From Calditrichia bacterium (GTDB lineage Bacteria; Calditrichota; Calditrichia; Calditrichales; J004), in NCBI GenBank assembly GCA_020635035.1, contig JACKAO010000005.1, positions 62,001 through 126,000 on the forward strand: a DNA stretch of 64,000 nucleotides, read 5' to 3'. Position numbers and translations under genes: made by a program. Positions 44,812 through 54,609 of this stretch are shown piece by piece. Each line of letters begins with the position of its first letter. The first letter of the stretch is position 1. Below the pieces are notes generated by a model, which saw only the letters and a list, made by a program, of their open reading frames with translations, did not search any database and was not told the DNA's origin.

Positions 44812-46239
44812 TTATAATTCTTTAATTTTAATGTTGCGAAAATAAATAGGATGACCATGATACTGCAAACCTAAATAACCTTCACGCGGCATATCTTTGT
44901 AGGCAGTATTGAATTTATTCGGGGTACCATCCGGATTTTTATGAGCTTCTGTCCATTTATCCAGGTTCATGTTGATAACCTGGGTGCCATTCAAAACGAC
45001 ATAAATCATATTGTCTTTGCATGTTATGGTGTAACGATTCCATTCACCGGGTTTATTAACCATATTTTTTGCAGGGGCAAGACAATCAAAAATCGCACCG
45101 CAATCCTGTCTTGTGATTTCTTTTGAATCATGCGAATCAAGAATCTGCACTTCGATAGCCGTGTGCAGCCATTCTTCAATGCTTCCTGTGCGCACAAAAA
45201 CTCCGCTGTTGGTCTCTGGCTCAAGTCTAAAGTCCAGGTTTAATACAAAATTTCCAAACTTTTCTTTGGACCAAATATCACCTGCGCCATTCGCAGAAAG
45301 AACTCCTTCAAAAATCTTCCAGCCGCCATCTTCAAACTGCCATTGAGAGATTTCATCATCAAGCAGATTTTTCCATTCTACAGGTTGAATCTCAGCCACA
45401 GCTTTATTAAAAAATTTAATACTTTCACGAATCTCAGGGATTGAAGCTTCCCAGTTGTACTCATACTCGATGGAGAAGACACCCTTAAAACCCTGATCTT
45501 TCATTTCTTTAAAAACACCCCTAAGATCAGCTACACCTGCCCCCCAGGGAACATCATGTGCTTCCTTATCACCAAATGCATTCAGGTCACCAAAATGAAA
45601 ACTTTTGATCCGGCCTTTAAGCTTTCTAAGTGCATCAATCGGATCGATTCCTGAGCGCATCCAATGCCCGATGTCTGCACATGAACCGATATATTTACTG
45701 CGACCTTTGGCAAATTCTAAAACCTTATCCGGATTCCAGAAATAAGATGGTTCCGGGTGATTATGTACTGCAACGTTTATCTTATATTCATCACAAAGCT
45801 TGCTAACAAGGTCCCATGCTTCATCAGGCGGTTCAGATGCTATCGTTTCAATCCCCATCTCTTTGGCAAAATCAAAAACAGCGCGACATTCTGCTTCATC
45901 GTTTGGCAGACCTACTACTCCGTAATTCACCAGAGTAAGTCCCAGTTCCTTAAGTCTGTCTTTAGCTATTTTGCGATACTTTTCATCCATATGATGATCA
46001 AATTTTACATCAGGATATTCTTCTCCAAAAGCCTGTCCCGGGAATGCTTCTACCCATGAGACACCAAGAGAAGCGGTTTTATCAAGTGCTTCAAAGAATG
46101 TATATTTATGAAACGTCCATAATTGCATTGATAATCGCCAGTCTTTGGTAACATCGGGAGATGCATGATGGTTTATTGGAAGGTCCTGGGCAGATAAAGA
46201 CATAAATGTCAGTAAGATTGCAATTAAGAATTTTCTCAT
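44812..46239 (-). CDS. Sugar isomerase-like TIM barrel fused to DUF1080
   Basis: 475 residues, signal peptide 1-17. Residues about 33-285 are a xylose-isomerase-like barrel with probable metal ligands Glu136, Asp189 (CADIGHW), His214 and Glu258 (SIEYE). Residues about 290-475 are a DUF1080 (3-keto-disaccharide hydrolase) jelly roll: NSGVFVRTG, AIEVQILDSH, then YFRNIKIKEL at the end. The fusion joins an isomerase/epimerase to a putative keto-glycoside-cleaving domain in one exported chain, suggesting consecutive steps. AAGGA lies 7 nt before the ATG. Confidence 0.85.
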   Translation of the reverse strand: MRKFLIAILLTFMSLSAQDLPINHHASPDVTKDWRLSMQLWTFHKYTFFEALDKTASLGVSWVEAFPGQAFGEEYPDVKFDHHMDEKYRKIAKDRLKELGLTLVNYGVVGLPNDEAECRAVFDFAKEMGIETIASEPPDEAWDLVSKLCDEYKINVAVHNHPEPSYFWNPDKVLEFAKGRSKYIGSCADIGHWMRSGIDPIDALRKLKGRIKSFHFGDLNAFGDKEAHDVPWGAGVADLRGVFKEMKDQGFKGVFSIEYEYNWEASIPEIRESIKFFNKAVAEIQPVEWKNLLDDEISQWQFEDGGWKIFEGVLSANGAGDIWSKEKFGNFVLNLDFRLEPETNSGVFVRTGSIEEWLHTAIEVQILDSHDSKEITRQDCGAIFDCLAPAKNMVNKPGEWNRYTITCKDNMIYVVLNGTQVINMNLDKWTEAHKNPDGTPNKFNTAYKDMPREGYLGLQYHGHPIYFRNIKIKEL

Positions 46240-46258
46240 CTCAATTCCTTTTTACGTA

Positions 46259-49200
46259 TTATGGTAATTCTGTTAATTTTATATTTCTGTATTCAACACG
46301 GGTGCTATGATTCTGTAATCCTATAAATCCTTTACGTCTTTTGATACCGGGATGTGCTTTAATTTCACTACCAAAATTGATCAGGTTGGTATTTACAATC
46401 TCCTGCTCATTTAATTCAACCCGAATTTTGGGTCCCTGGCAGGTAATATGCATTTTTTGCCATTCGCCCGCTTTTTTGGTTACACGCTTTGCAGGCGCCT
46501 GCAAGCCATACACACTGCCAGTATATTGCCATGGTTTTAATGTTGCATACTTTTCCGCATAATCATCAAGTACCTGGATTTCCATACCGGTATAGGCCGG
46601 ATCACCTTCATGGGGAGCTCGGATAAAAACACCGCTGTTTCCGCCTTCAGGGACACGAAACTCGAGCTGCAGATCAAAGTCACCATATTCTTTTTCTGTG
46701 GAAATCCAGCCTCCGCCCTGACCTTCTGTGTATAAAATGCCATCTTCCACATGCCAGCTGTCATCTGTGTTGTTGATTACCTGCCAGCCACTCAAATCTT
46801 TTCCATTAAAAAGATCCCCTGAGAATAGAGGTTCACCAGCCGGTAATTCTTTTATGTAAATGTTTCGGAAATAGAGCGGATTGTTATGCGCCTGTAGTTC
46901 AATCTGATCCGATGCATAAAGCGCTTTATCACGCTCCCAGTAATTTTCAAGGACAATATTATCCACAACCAATTCATTGTTAAGATATACAGTAACCCTT
47001 TCACCCTGCATGATAATATGAAATGTGTTCCATTCACCAATCGGTTTATCTGCCTTCTTTAATGGCGTTCGCGGATTTTTCTGATTATTATAAAGACCGC
47101 CCGATCCTTCATCCCATTGACCCGGATCCCAGATCTGCACCTGCGGAGTTCCACGCAGATAAATACCACTGTCACCGCCCTTTTCTATTTTCCAGTCCAT
47201 ATACATTTCAAAATTTTGATAACTCTTTACCGTACAGATATTCTGATAGCCAATCCCTTTAAAATAAAGGATACCATCGACGACTGACCATTGTGCGTTC
47301 ATAATACTGTCTGCTTTTTGTTGTTCTTTCAGCATCTCGTCTGCAGACATTTGTGCTCTTTTCGCAGGATTTGCTACCAGACCTTTCCAGCCGCTGAGAT
47401 CTTTTCCATTAAATAGTGCGGTAAAACCTTCAGGTGGTTTGGATTCAAATTGCTCCTGCCGATATTTTGTTATCTTTTGTGACAGGCTTTTTGATACACG
47501 GCCATTGAGTACATACACTATCAAATCTTCGATAGAGTAATGATCAGGATTTCTTTCAGACTCGGCCCATTTTAACAGGGCCAGAAATGCTTCATATTCT
47601 ACATCAGGATCATCCAGATTTTTAAGGATTAAATTCAAGGCTGATTTATTCTTCAGGCCAGTCAGAACAGACATCACAAGACGTTTTTCTTCAGGTCGTT
47701 CAGATGCTTTTAAAAGTAAATCACAATAACTAACCAGGTCATCTTTATTGATATTTCTTTCCCTTAAAATTTGAACACTATTTTGAATTGCATTAATTCT
47801 TCGTTTACTGTCCCGGGTTGTTTGAGCTATCTTTAGCTGATCTTCTAGTGCGTTTTCATCCTTCCATGAAAAAACTATTTCTGCTGCCTGCTCACTGACT
47901 TCTTTGCCATTGTAAGATTCGAGAGCTACAGCTTTGTGATAAAACGCCTGACCTTTTAATCTGCTGTAGAGTTTTAATAATTTTATTTTTTGCTGATCAG
48001 ATACATCATCGATTTTTTTAATCAGAAAATCAGTATGAAGCCTGCCGTCAAAGGAAGATGCAAGCGCCTTTATTGTTTTTGATGTTTCCTGGCCATCATT
48101 TGTTTGCAGGTAAAAATCGGTTAATATCTCAAAATTCTTCTTCAAAGCCAACTGGTCTAATGCGCCAAGTGCACCAGAGCGAATTTCTGATTGATCTGAT
48201 TTGAGTGACGCAGTAAGAAAATTATTGAATGCGCTTAAGTTTTTTTCAGCAACTAATGAGAGAATGATTTTTTGCCCGGAAACCGAATAACTTTCAAATC
48301 TGTTTACGATGCTCGCAAGAGCCGTACTGTCTGGTACTTCATCCAAAAGAGCATGCGTCTCTTTTTCAAATTCACCCTCTAATTCTCCTTGTAACACAGT
48401 TACCAAATCATCGCTGATACCGGAACCCTTAATTTTATAGATGGAGCGGATTGCTGCTGCCTGGATTATTGGTTCATTATCCGAGAGCTTCTCCTGCAGG
48501 AAAGGAATACTGTTTGTACTTTTGATGTCTCCGAAAAATTCAATCAATTCAAGCTGTTTTTCGGTATCAAGAGACGGCATCAGGCTCAGCCATTTTTCAA
48601 CGAAAACATTACTATTATGGGGTTTGGCCAAATTTAAAGCTGCCATCCGCATTTTCTTATCACTTGATTGATAAACCTGAAAAATTTCTGCAAATGCATC
48701 ATCTCCCAGCAGGTTGCTCAAACCACTTAAGGCTGCTTTACGGCTTGTTTCAGAATATTGACCGGATTCATTTTGTAAAACTTCCCTGAAGATCGCAGCA
48801 CTTGTTGCTTTTTGTCCTTGTTCAGTCAGAGCATCTGCAAAAGTAATCAGCAAAGCATTCTGTTCGGGATTTTTATCAGCATAATCACGAATCGCTTTTT
48901 CTGCATCAGCAAATCCCAATTCAGACAATGCTATCATAATTGCTGACTCCAGATTTTCATTATCCACAGGCAGCATACTATTTACGACTTCAGCAAGCGG
49001 TTTATAATCCATTTCCGCCAAAGCCAGAATTCTTGCAATTTTCAACGGAGTTGATGTATCTCCAAGGTTAGCAAGTAGCACTTCCGCTGCCTGATGAGAA
49101 TTATTTGAGCGTAAGACCATAACAGCTGTTTCACCAAGATCATTGTCACTCAGATACTTCCCGGCTATTTTTACTGTTAGAGCACCCGGAACAAATTTTA

Positions 49201-49585
49201 GTTGTTCAAGCAGGAAAATCCTGTTTTCGAAGTTTAATTTTTGCTGAAGAGCTTTATCAACAAGAGATAAGTACTTTTCACGATTATAAACTATTCCATC
49301 AGCAGAGACATATAAAGCAAGTCCATGCCAGGCATATTCAGCATGAACCCTGGTATTTGCATCGTCTGATTCCAGCTCTGAAGCTAAACTTAAAAGAACC
49401 TGCTCACTTTGTTCAAGGATAGCAGACAAAACAAGATCACGCTGAATATCATTTTCTGCAGGTAACTGCTGAAGCAAGTCATTTAATATAAATACCTCAT
49501 TGCCAGCGCTTTGTTTTTGAGTTGCAGAACAACCATAAAAAAAAGTAATAGACAGTATTGAAAAAAATATGACTCTTTTTATCAT
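46259..49585 (-). CDS. HEAT-repeat lipoprotein with two DUF1080 domains
   Basis: 1108 residues from the ATG at 49585 (AAAAGG, 6 nt), which gives a lipoprotein-like signal ending FFYGCSA (Cys19); the upstream ATG at 49615 would overlap the next gene. Residues about 25-690 are helical HEAT-like repeats. Two DUF1080 domains follow, about 715-900 and 905-1108, each beginning with LFNGKDLSGW and ending in a YFRNIYIKEL or EYRNIKLTEL strand. They differ in sequence, so they may act on different products. HEAT arrays usually make protein contacts, so this may be a scaffold tethered to a membrane. Confidence 0.85.
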   Translation of the reverse strand: MIKRVIFFSILSITFFYGCSATQKQSAGNEVFILNDLLQQLPAENDIQRDLVLSAILEQSEQVLLSLASELESDDANTRVHAEYAWHGLALYVSADGIVYNREKYLSLVDKALQQKLNFENRIFLLEQLKFVPGALTVKIAGKYLSDNDLGETAVMVLRSNNSHQAAEVLLANLGDTSTPLKIARILALAEMDYKPLAEVVNSMLPVDNENLESAIMIALSELGFADAEKAIRDYADKNPEQNALLITFADALTEQGQKATSAAIFREVLQNESGQYSETSRKAALSGLSNLLGDDAFAEIFQVYQSSDKKMRMAALNLAKPHNSNVFVEKWLSLMPSLDTEKQLELIEFFGDIKSTNSIPFLQEKLSDNEPIIQAAAIRSIYKIKGSGISDDLVTVLQGELEGEFEKETHALLDEVPDSTALASIVNRFESYSVSGQKIILSLVAEKNLSAFNNFLTASLKSDQSEIRSGALGALDQLALKKNFEILTDFYLQTNDGQETSKTIKALASSFDGRLHTDFLIKKIDDVSDQQKIKLLKLYSRLKGQAFYHKAVALESYNGKEVSEQAAEIVFSWKDENALEDQLKIAQTTRDSKRRINAIQNSVQILRERNINKDDLVSYCDLLLKASERPEEKRLVMSVLTGLKNKSALNLILKNLDDPDVEYEAFLALLKWAESERNPDHYSIEDLIVYVLNGRVSKSLSQKITKYRQEQFESKPPEGFTALFNGKDLSGWKGLVANPAKRAQMSADEMLKEQQKADSIMNAQWSVVDGILYFKGIGYQNICTVKSYQNFEMYMDWKIEKGGDSGIYLRGTPQVQIWDPGQWDEGSGGLYNNQKNPRTPLKKADKPIGEWNTFHIIMQGERVTVYLNNELVVDNIVLENYWERDKALYASDQIELQAHNNPLYFRNIYIKELPAGEPLFSGDLFNGKDLSGWQVINNTDDSWHVEDGILYTEGQGGGWISTEKEYGDFDLQLEFRVPEGGNSGVFIRAPHEGDPAYTGMEIQVLDDYAEKYATLKPWQYTGSVYGLQAPAKRVTKKAGEWQKMHITCQGPKIRVELNEQEIVNTNLINFGSEIKAHPGIKRRKGFIGLQNHSTRVEYRNIKLTELP

Positions 49586-49602
49586 ATCAAACCTTTTGGA
49601 AA

Positions 49603-50853
49603 TTAGAGATGCCATGGTGCACGCATGGGTTGATCAATCAACAGATTAGCACCATCATCATTTATAAAGCGTTGTAAATCAGGGTCGAATGTCAGTTTAC
49701 GACCCAATCGTATTGCAATTTTACCCAGATTTACCAAAGTAGCTGAGCGATGTCCGTTTACTTCATTCAGTGCAAATTTTGAACGATTTCTTACGGCTTC
49801 ATGGAAATCAGTTATTTGCGGGGCAGGATCGGGCAACTGCTGCAGCTTTTTCTCAAGATTGGGGATATCCGACTCCAGGTTTTTAAATAACTTGCCCTCC
49901 GGACCTTCAATAAACGGTCCATCCTGCTCATAGCCTTCACCTTCCAGGAGTATCTCACAGCCGTCGGCATATTTCATACGTATTCGCCGCCACTTGCCTA
50001 CAGCGTCGGGATGTACCTGCGGGGCATCCGCTTCTATCTCTACCGGACTGGTATTATCCTTGTTTAAAATGTATTGTACCGGGTCAAGGTAATGCTGCCC
50101 CATATCACCCAGTCCGCCACCGTCATAGTCCCAATACCCGCGAAACGATCCGTGAACACGATGATGATGGTAAGGTTTGAATGGCGCCGGGCCAAGCCAG
50201 AAATCGTAATCCAGTTCTTCCGGGATCCATTCCGGCTGCAGATTAGTTTTTCCACTCCAGTAAAACTTCCAGGCAAATCCTGTTTTAGCGTTTATCCGGA
50301 CCTTTAACGGCCAGCCTAATAACCCGTTCTGTACAATCTTTTTTATAGGTTTCGCAGGAGTACCAAAGCCATAAAAAGTACTATCAAACCTGAACCATGT
50401 ATTAATCCTGAAAATATTACCATGATTTGCGATAGTTTGCACCAGTTTTTGGCCTTCGGCAATTGTGCGTGTCATAGGTTTCTCACACCAGATGTCTTTA
50501 CCGGCAAGGGCAGCATCAATAGCTATTAGACCATGCCAGTGTGGCGGCGTCGCAATATGCACTATATCTATATCCTTACGGTCCAAAAGATCTCTATAAT
50601 CAGAATAGCCTGCAACATCCGTCCCGCCTAATTCCATAGCCGAGCGGAGATGATTTTTATCCACATCACAGACTGCTAATAGTTTACCAGGGGCATACTT
50701 TACATGCCAGCGTCCCATTCCGCCAACACCAATAACAGCTTTGGTTAGCTGATCACTGGGCGGCGTATATCCGGTTCCTCCCAGCACAAAACGGGGAACA
50801 ATACTGAATAATGCTGCCGAAGCAGAAGATTTTATAAATTTTCTTCGATTCAT
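49603..50853 (-). CDS. Tat-exported Gfo/Idh/MocA oxidoreductase
   Basis: 416 residues with a short Tat signal (NRRKFIKSS). Rossmann motif VIGVGGMG, catalytic CEKPMTRT (Glu124-Lys125-Pro126) and the substrate-domain stretch GGGLGDMGQHYLDPVQY. It resembles the exported dehydrogenases common in polysaccharide-degrading Bacteroidota and Planctomycetota. Gap to the NHS-type transporter upstream is 10 bp; to the HEAT/DUF1080 gene 17 bp. Likely oxidises a sugar hydroxyl in the periplasm; substrate not readable. Confidence 0.86.
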   Translation of the reverse strand: MNRRKFIKSSASAALFSIVPRFVLGGTGYTPPSDQLTKAVIGVGGMGRWHVKYAPGKLLAVCDVDKNHLRSAMELGGTDVAGYSDYRDLLDRKDIDIVHIATPPHWHGLIAIDAALAGKDIWCEKPMTRTIAEGQKLVQTIANHGNIFRINTWFRFDSTFYGFGTPAKPIKKIVQNGLLGWPLKVRINAKTGFAWKFYWSGKTNLQPEWIPEELDYDFWLGPAPFKPYHHHRVHGSFRGYWDYDGGGLGDMGQHYLDPVQYILNKDNTSPVEIEADAPQVHPDAVGKWRRIRMKYADGCEILLEGEGYEQDGPFIEGPEGKLFKNLESDIPNLEKKLQQLPDPAPQITDFHEAVRNRSKFALNEVNGHRSATLVNLGKIAIRLGRKLTFDPDLQRFINDDGANLLIDQPMRAPWHL

Positions 50854-50863
50854 AAGATAAAAT

Positions 50864-52081
50864 TCAACTTACTTTTGCTTTTGAAACATGATCGTTCTTA
50901 AAAGTAGTTACAAAGAATACCGCTACAATACCTGCAAACAATGCAGGAATCCACCAGATAGTTGTCCAATCTTTAATACCGTTGCTGGTAAAGTAATCCA
51001 CTATCTGACCTGAAATTACAGATCCCAGACCAATGCCGATACCATAGGTTACAAGTGAAATAAAACCCTGTGCCTGTGCACGGATTTCAACGCCTGCTTT
51101 TTTATCCACATAAATCATGCCTGTAACAAAGAAGAAATCATAGCACAATCCATGGAGTAAAATACCAAGATAAAGCATCCAAACCATACCGCCCAAATCA
51201 CCATGAGCAAATAAGATATACCGGAGAACCCATGACAGCATACCAACCATAAGCATCTTTTTAACACCAAGACGCACAAAAAACCATGGCATCAGGAACA
51301 TAAAAATCACTTCCGACATTTGTCCCATAGATTGTTTAGCTGCTGTTCCGGTCATACCCAGTTCATTTAAAAACATATTTGTGAAATTGTAATAAAAGGC
51401 CAGGGGGATACAGATGAAAAGTGAACTGATTACAAATATGGTAAAGTTTTTGTCTTTCAACAGTTTAAGCGCTTTAATGCCAACAATATCACCCATGGTA
51501 ATATCTTTGCCAATATTTTTCGGCGGAGTATCCGGCAGGAAGAAAGCATAAATACCAAGAATAATGGAACCTGCTGCTGCCATTTTCATCGGAACGGCTG
51601 TCGCTTCAACCTGGTTAACATAATTTGCAAGGACAAAACTTATAATTAATCCTGCAACGATCCAGCCTATCGTTCCCCAAACACGAACATAGGGAAACTG
51701 GGCATCCGGGTTTTCCATCTGGTTAAAGGAGACTGCATTGGACAATGCAATTGTCGGCATATACAGAATATTGTATATCAAAAGCCCAAAAATCAGGTAA
51801 CTGCCGGTTGTGGCATCGGAAACATAATAAATAACCACACCACCCAGCAGATGTAAAACCGCCATCACTTTTTGAGAAGAGAAAAAGCGGTCGGCAATCA
51901 TACCGACAAAAAATGGCGAAATGATGGCTGCGATATTATTCATAAGATACGTATATCCAACATCGCTGCCGGAAAAATTTAGTGCATTCAGATACGTTCC
52001 AAGGGTTACAAACCATGCGCCCCAGATAAAAAACTGCAAAAACATCATCACACTCAGCTGTGTGTAAATTTTCGGTTTCAC
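50864..52081 (-). CDS. NHS-type MFS transporter (nucleoside:H+ symporter-like)
   Basis: 405 residues, about 12 helices. The N-terminus LSVMMFLQFFIWGAWFVTLG and FPYVRVWGTIGWIVAG are characteristic of the NupG/XapB-like branch. The start is GTG at 52081 with a strong SD (GGGAGG, 6 nt). Members named for nucleoside transport are widespread in sugar loci of Bacteroidota, where they more likely carry glycosides or keto-sugars. Here it is embedded between Gfo/Idh genes and would import the product of the periplasmic steps. Confidence 0.82.
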   Translation of the reverse strand: MKPKIYTQLSVMMFLQFFIWGAWFVTLGTYLNALNFSGSDVGYTYLMNNIAAIISPFFVGMIADRFFSSQKVMAVLHLLGGVVIYYVSDATTGSYLIFGLLIYNILYMPTIALSNAVSFNQMENPDAQFPYVRVWGTIGWIVAGLIISFVLANYVNQVEATAVPMKMAAAGSIILGIYAFFLPDTPPKNIGKDITMGDIVGIKALKLLKDKNFTIFVISSLFICIPLAFYYNFTNMFLNELGMTGTAAKQSMGQMSEVIFMFLMPWFFVRLGVKKMLMVGMLSWVLRYILFAHGDLGGMVWMLYLGILLHGLCYDFFFVTGMIYVDKKAGVEIRAQAQGFISLVTYGIGIGLGSVISGQIVDYFTSNGIKDWTTIWWIPALFAGIVAVFFVTTFKNDHVSKAKVS

Positions 52082-52131
52082 TTTAGGCCTCCCTCAATTC
52101 CCTTAATTTTCCATGATTTACAATTATTATT

Positions 52132-53217
52132 TTAAGATAAAGTTATTATTTTCCCTGTCCTTACAGATTCATCTGCTGCCAGGACAATACGCAGACTGTT
52201 TATTGCATCATTTAAATGATCTGTAAGATCACGATTGTTCATAATGGTCTCATACAGAAAGATCTGTTCCCGTGTGCACAATCCCTGGTGATCAGGTTCA
52301 TCGTGTGTATCAATAATCTGATCTGGTTTTGTAAATGTACCATCTGCAGTACGCTCTGCTTTGTGAACTAGAAGACTGTTTGTCTTTGTATGCCCGTCTA
52401 TTTCGGAAGAATCTGTTTTTGCGAGTTTATTTGGATCTACAATACTGACACAGCCTTTGGGCCCTATCACATCTTTTACAAAAAAGGCTGTTTCACTCAT
52501 CATCGGGCCCCAGCCTGCTTCGTACCATCCGATAGAACCATCAGCAAATCGGACCTGCAAATTACCATAATTATACATATCATCAGCAATTTCATCGCTC
52601 AGCCGTGCACCGATTGCCTGAACCTGAAGCGGTTCGCTGCGCGTCATCTGGCACATTACATCCACATAATGCACCCCGCAATCAACTATAGGCGACATCG
52701 ATTTCATGAGTTGTTTGTGCGTTTCCCATTGTGTCCCGCTGCTCTGCTGATTAAGATTCATACGCATTACAAGCGGTTTGCCCAAAGTCCGGGCTATGTT
52801 AATAAATTCCATCCAGGCGGGATGCTGTCGCAAAATGTAGCCGACGACAACTTTTAAATTTTTCTTATTTGCCAACGCCACAATTTCACGAGCCTGCTCG
52901 ACTGTCTCGGCAATGGGCTTTTCCATAAACAGGTGTGCACCATGCTCAAGGCTCTGCATTGCATAGGAATAATGTGTATCAGGATAAGAATTTATTGATA
53001 CAACATCGGCATCGATATTCTTTAAAGCATCATCCAGAGCTGCAAATTCTGCTATATTTCCCAACTCTTTAGCCAATGGTGTTCTTCTTGAAGAAGATGG
53101 AGCAACAATAGCTGCAAGTTCAAAGCCATCAAGCTGCCGGTAAGCACGGGCATGGGAAGCGCCCATATGGCCCGCGCCTACAACAACAACTTTTAGTTTG
53201 CTATCTCTTTCAGACAT
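52132..53217 (-). CDS. Cytoplasmic Gfo/Idh/MocA oxidoreductase
   Basis: 361 residues, the only complete Gfo/Idh in the cluster without an export signal. Rossmann VVVGAGHMGASHARAY, catalytic MEKPIAET (Glu99-Lys100-Pro101) and VDCGVHYVDVM. The start codon overlaps the stop of the previous gene by 8 bp, showing tight coupling with the exported paralogue. It could re-reduce an imported keto-sugar with NAD(P)H, closing the pathway. Confidence 0.86.
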   Translation of the reverse strand: MSERDSKLKVVVVGAGHMGASHARAYRQLDGFELAAIVAPSSSRRTPLAKELGNIAEFAALDDALKNIDADVVSINSYPDTHYSYAMQSLEHGAHLFMEKPIAETVEQAREIVALANKKNLKVVVGYILRQHPAWMEFINIARTLGKPLVMRMNLNQQSSGTQWETHKQLMKSMSPIVDCGVHYVDVMCQMTRSEPLQVQAIGARLSDEIADDMYNYGNLQVRFADGSIGWYEAGWGPMMSETAFFVKDVIGPKGCVSIVDPNKLAKTDSSEIDGHTKTNSLLVHKAERTADGTFTKPDQIIDTHDEPDHQGLCTREQIFLYETIMNNRDLTDHLNDAINSLRIVLAADESVRTGKIITLS

Positions 53218-54574
53218 CTAAAGTCCAGCCTTTGCGGTATTCCATCTGTAAGTATTGATTAGCTTCTTCCAGATTTGTGATACGGCCTTCTGCACCATCC
53301 CACTCAAGAATAGTATTTTTGTCTTTAAAACGTACAGCCAGATTACCCAGCAACATTGTTTCCGTTAATTTACTGGCATAACCAAAATGCGATGTTGTTT
53401 TACCATTGCCTTTACAGGCATCAATCCATTCCTGGTGAATACCCGGTGATCTTGGAATAGTTTTTTCAGGACGTTTATATTCTTTCATTTTGGTTTCCGG
53501 GAAAATGCGCGGGTTATCACCATAGCAACTGCACATCATCTTACCTTTCGATCCAAAAAATAAAACACCGCCATCATCATCACCCATTTTACGGCCGGGT
53601 TCAAGTTCTTCCGGACGCGGGGGCATAAACCCTCCATCATACCAGGTAAGTTTTACCGGCGGCTTACTTCCCCTTTCGGGAAATCTGTAAGTAATCATAG
53701 ATGCAAGCGGATAGGTTTCATTATTAAAATCTGTAGAAGCTGCCTGTATCGTTGTCGGATACTCAAGCCCAAGTGCCCAGTATGGCTGATCCAGAATATG
53801 GGCACCCATATCTCCAATCACACCTGTCCCGAAATCCCACCAGCCGCGCCAGGAAAATGGCACATAATCCGGATGATATGCACGCCAGGGGGATGGTCCT
53901 AACCATAAATTCCAGTCAAGGCTTGGCGGCACAGACGGGATTTCTTGCGGTTTTTCAATTCCCTGTGGCCATACAGGACGGTTCGTCCAGGCATGAACTT
54001 CATAAACATCTCCGATAGCTCCGTCCCAAATCCATTCATTTATCAGTCGTGCACCTTCACCGGCATGGCCCTGGTTACCCATTTGTGTTACAACGCCTTC
54101 TTCTTCTGCAGCTTTGGCAAGCTGACGCGCTTCATAAACTGTGTGGGTTAACGGTTTCTGCACAAACACATGTTTTCCCATACGAATAGCTGTCATGGCA
54201 ACAACGGCATGCGTATGATCCGGGGTGCTGACAGTAACGGCATCAATATCATCTTCATGTTCATCGAGCATTACCCTGAAATCCCTGTATGTTTTTACAT
54301 TTGGAAACTTTTTATAGGTGTTGGCTGCTCTTTCATCATCCACATCACAGAAAGCAACGAGATTTTCATTACTTACAGCTGCAATATCAGAATTACCCTT
54401 GCCTCCGGCACCAACACAGGCAATATTTAATTTATCACTTGGTGCAACATAACCCGGTCCGCCTAATACGTGTCTTGGGACAATCGTAAATGCACCAACC
54501 GCCATAGCTGAAGCTCCGATGAACTGCCTGCGGCTTAGGGGGGAACCAGCTTTATGTTTATTATTTTTACTCAT
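53210..54574 (-). CDS. Tat-exported Gfo/Idh/MocA oxidoreductase (QKP variant)
   Basis: 454 residues. Tat signal SRRQFIGASAMAVG (14-27). Rossmann ACVGAGGKG, catalytic FVQKPLTHT with Gln139 in place of the usual Glu before Lys140. Signature stretches LGPSPWRAYHPDYVPFSWRG and GVIGDMGAHILDQPYWA identify the large exported subgroup seen in glycan loci. AAAGG 8 nt before the ATG. Overlaps the downstream cytoplasmic paralogue by 8 bp. Confidence 0.86.
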   Translation of the reverse strand: MSKNNKHKAGSPLSRRQFIGASAMAVGAFTIVPRHVLGGPGYVAPSDKLNIACVGAGGKGNSDIAAVSNENLVAFCDVDDERAANTYKKFPNVKTYRDFRVMLDEHEDDIDAVTVSTPDHTHAVVAMTAIRMGKHVFVQKPLTHTVYEARQLAKAAEEEGVVTQMGNQGHAGEGARLINEWIWDGAIGDVYEVHAWTNRPVWPQGIEKPQEIPSVPPSLDWNLWLGPSPWRAYHPDYVPFSWRGWWDFGTGVIGDMGAHILDQPYWALGLEYPTTIQAASTDFNNETYPLASMITYRFPERGSKPPVKLTWYDGGFMPPRPEELEPGRKMGDDDGGVLFFGSKGKMMCSCYGDNPRIFPETKMKEYKRPEKTIPRSPGIHQEWIDACKGNGKTTSHFGYASKLTETMLLGNLAVRFKDKNTILEWDGAEGRITNLEEANQYLQMEYRKGWTLDV

Positions 54575-54609
54575 TTTTACCGCCTTTCTGTAATAAAATT
54601 TATTTGCGT

